This document shows positions 7,136-8,623 of a DNA stretch of 8,623 bases, one piece after another. The DNA comes from Kordiimonadaceae bacterium (GTDB lineage: Bacteria > Pseudomonadota > Alphaproteobacteria > Sphingomonadales > Emcibacteraceae). How positions within the stretch are numbered: position 1 is the stretch's first letter; each line of letters begins with the position of its first letter. The position numbers and the translations under genes were made by a program. The notes beneath the pieces were generated by a model, which did no database searches, was not told where the DNA came from, and was given only the letters and a program-made list of their open reading frames with translations. The stretch is from contig JABIPV010000055.1 of the NCBI GenBank assembly GCA_018699075.1, positions 1 to 8,623 of the forward strand. The letters run 5' to 3'.

Positions 7136-7861
7136 TCAGATAAAATAATCTTCTTTAGGGATTTTAATCAGATCTTTTATCATAAGTTTTATCCGTGTGT
7201 CTTTTGGTAATGCGCGCAGGGCTTTTTGAATTGCCCTAAAAAACAGACCAGAGTCAGCGCCTTTTGCGGTAATATAGGGCAGGCTTGGTGTTGGTGGTGT
7301 CCAACATAATATTTTAAAATTTGTATGAAATTCTTCGTATTTTTTTGCAAGGGATAAGGATACCGCATCGATAGCGGCAATGTCAGCGTCGCAATTTGCG
7401 ATCATTTTCATAGAATTTAAATGCCCACCTGAACATATTTTATTTTCAAAGAAAAAGCCCAGTTTCATGGTCACATTGCGGGCGGCGTTATAGCCTGATT
7501 GGGAAATGGGGGCATTAAAGGCGAAGGCAGAGTGTTCAAATTCACTAAGATCAGTGCGGGTATCATCTTTATGAATGATAAAGGCGCTTCTATAATATCC
7601 GGGTGGGCATTCTTTAATGCCGAAATCTGGTGTGCCGATAAGGGTGACATCTTCGTGTAATATTGTGCTGTAAGGTCTTCCGCATGTTTGACTAAGTACA
7701 AGATCTTTTCGTTTCCAAACTTCCATTTCACCGGCATCTTGTGAAAGGTGCGCAGGACAATCAATTCCTTCCGTCATAAGGTTATTTCTTATTAAAGCCC
7801 AATATGTATCATGAGCTTCGACAAGCTCGGGCCTTTGATACATGGGAAGGTTTGCAATCAC
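7136..7861 (-). CDS. PhnD-like (phosphonate/phosphite/phosphate-type) substrate-binding protein without signal peptide
   Basis: The 241-residue product resembles the PhnD/Phosphonate-bd (periplasmic binding protein type 2) fold. Visible blocks are LVLSQTCGRPY (54-64), GTPDFG (76-81), CPPGYYRSAFI (85-95), NAPISQSGYNA (116-126), SGGHLNSMKM (144-153) and DADIAAIDAVS (158-168), in the usual order for ligand-binding residues of this group. No signal peptide is possible: an in-frame TGA lies four codons upstream of the GTG start, and the N-terminus MIANLPMYQRPE is soluble. The protein is therefore likely cytoplasmic, and no ABC permease or ATPase is present in the window. The start overlaps the upstream TPR gene by GTGA, implying translational coupling; the Shine-Dalgarno is weak. 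The ligand is unknown, since the family binds small oxyanions and organic ligands. It could be a ligand sensor and not a transport component; that is inference. Confidence 0.75.
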   Translation of the reverse strand: MIANLPMYQRPELVEAHDTYWALIRNNLMTEGIDCPAHLSQDAGEMEVWKRKDLVLSQTCGRPYSTILHEDVTLIGTPDFGIKECPPGYYRSAFIIHKDDTRTDLSEFEHSAFAFNAPISQSGYNAARNVTMKLGFFFENKICSGGHLNSMKMIANCDADIAAIDAVSLSLAKKYEEFHTNFKILCWTPPTPSLPYITAKGADSGLFFRAIQKALRALPKDTRIKLMIKDLIKIPKEDYFI

Positions 7862-8623
7862 GTATTCTTGTCACAGCAAGGGGACGGAACAACATGTTTT
7901 CGGCACGCACAAGAAGATGTTATGGGCATGTCTGTCTTGGATTTTGCCAGTTCCAATTTGGTTGATATTATTTTGAGCTCCTCTGTTTCACCGCGACGAC
8001 CAAGACATTCAGCGAGACCATGTAAGGACCAAATATTATCATGATGCTGTAAACAACGGGGCAGTATGCCGTTCAAACCAAGGTCAGTGCGATAAACTTC
8101 TTCCGCTTCCTCGTTATATCCTTGTTCCATAAGTAAAGCACCAAGGGCATGTCGTGGTGGATGCATCCATGCCCATGGCTCGGTGTAAGCAAGGGTATCA
8201 TTGCGGTAAATGCTTTCCCGTAAATGATCGTAGGCCTCTATGTAATTGCCTTTATGATATTCTACTTCGCCTTCTAGCATCTTTTCACCAACAGCGAGAA
8301 TATCGGTGGCCCAATTGTTGAAAAATTTACGGTCGGTGGGGACTTTGACTTTTGCAGTATAAAATGCTTTTCTTTCAAGGTCTGCTTCGTCGAACTGACC
8401 TAGCGTTGCATAGGCGATGCCTTTTGCATAATGGTGCATTGGTGTGGAAACACAGTAAAGATCAGGGCAAGGGGGCATGGGAGTATCAATGATTTCCTGC
8501 CATTTTCCAAAACGTACCAATACATGCATGATCATGGAATAATAACCTTCCATGGTAGTGGCGAGTTGTGGACGTCCTTTAACGCCGAGCACTTCTTGGG
8601 TTAACGTATCACGTATGTCGTAG
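7858..8623 (-). CDS. Tetratricopeptide-repeat protein, C-terminal fragment
   Basis: The minus-strand frame is open from the right edge to a TGA at 7860-7858, giving 254 visible residues; the N-terminal part is outside the window. At least four TPR-like helical pairs are visible. They include HHYAKGIAYATLGQFDEADL (about 63-82 of the fragment), EGEVEYHKGNYIEAYDHL (about 117-134), HALGALLMEQGYNEEAEEVY (about 158-177) and SLHGLAECLGRRGETEEL (about 199-216). The stretch EPWAWMHPPRHALG and the end SCACR resemble, from memory, a family of large bacterial TPR proteins ending in a similar Cys-x-Cys-Arg. The extreme C-terminus has two further adjacent cysteines (PSPCCDKNT). TPRs mediate protein contacts; no enzymatic motif is visible in this part. 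The 4-nt overlap with the PhnD-like gene suggests that the two products act together. Confidence 0.72.
   Translation of the reverse strand, partial: YDIRDTLTQEVLGVKGRPQLATTMEGYYSMIMHVLVRFGKWQEIIDTPMPPCPDLYCVSTPMHHYAKGIAYATLGQFDEADLERKAFYTAKVKVPTDRKFFNNWATDILAVGEKMLEGEVEYHKGNYIEAYDHLRESIYRNDTLAYTEPWAWMHPPRHALGALLMEQGYNEEAEEVYRTDLGLNGILPRCLQHHDNIWSLHGLAECLGRRGETEELKIISTKLELAKSKTDMPITSSCACRKHVVPSPCCDKNT

Noticed and set aside
7094..7143. A plus-strand mini-ORF of 12 codons (ATG at 7105) with a good GGAGG Shine-Dalgarno upstream
   Set aside because: It lies antisense in the gap between two minus-strand genes, its sequence is mostly the 24-bp palindrome, and nothing downstream on the plus strand could use it as a leader peptide.
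7811..8044. Plus-strand open frame antisense to the TPR and PhnD-like genes
   Set aside because: No recognisable protein features; both minus-strand genes through it have family matches and coupled stop/start codons.

Overview
The window is a gene-dense, roughly mid-40s %GC (by eye) bacterial chromosome segment with six protein genes and no RNA genes, insertion sequences or CRISPR arrays that I could see. The protein set (an exported M24 peptidase, a sodium/proton antiporter, a BCCT-family transporter and an exported rhamnosidase) suggests a Gram-negative, probably marine or halotolerant heterotroph. A by-eye scan found only three GANTC sites in 8.6 kb, against about 33 expected by chance. 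That depletion is typical of alphaproteobacteria carrying the CcrM methylase, so an alphaproteobacterium is my best guess. This is an inference and not a species call.

Layout. Positions 1-268 (minus) hold the N-terminal end of an exported M24 (creatinase/prolidase-fold) peptidase that runs off the left edge. It is divergent from 424-1440 (plus), a zinc-independent quinone-oxidoreductase-like MDR dehydrogenase. After an AT-rich 130-bp gap comes a two-gene plus-strand operon: a TTG-started NhaC antiporter (1571-2959), translationally coupled by a 1-nt overlap (TAATG) to a GH78-type alpha-L-rhamnosidase lipoprotein (2959-5571). The rhamnosidase ends tail-to-tail, with a 4-bp overlap, against a minus-strand block. 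Read in its own direction, that block is: the C-terminal part of a TPR protein (from the right edge to 7858), a signal-less PhnD-like substrate-binding protein (7861-7136) coupled to it by a GTGA overlap, a 62-bp gap containing a perfect 24-bp palindrome, and a BCCT transporter (7073-5568).

The most notable observation is that the BCCT gene, otherwise intact at 501 codons with a good ribosome binding site and GTG start, is broken by a single in-frame TAG at codon 46. The codon lies where family members carry tryptophan, so one TGG-to-TAG change explains it. Other points of interest are the 24-bp palindrome just upstream of that transporter, the binding protein that cannot have a signal peptide, the unusual NhaC-rhamnosidase pairing, and the GANTC depletion. 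I see no clear new defence or mobile system here. The TPR/PhnD-like pair is the least understood unit in the window.
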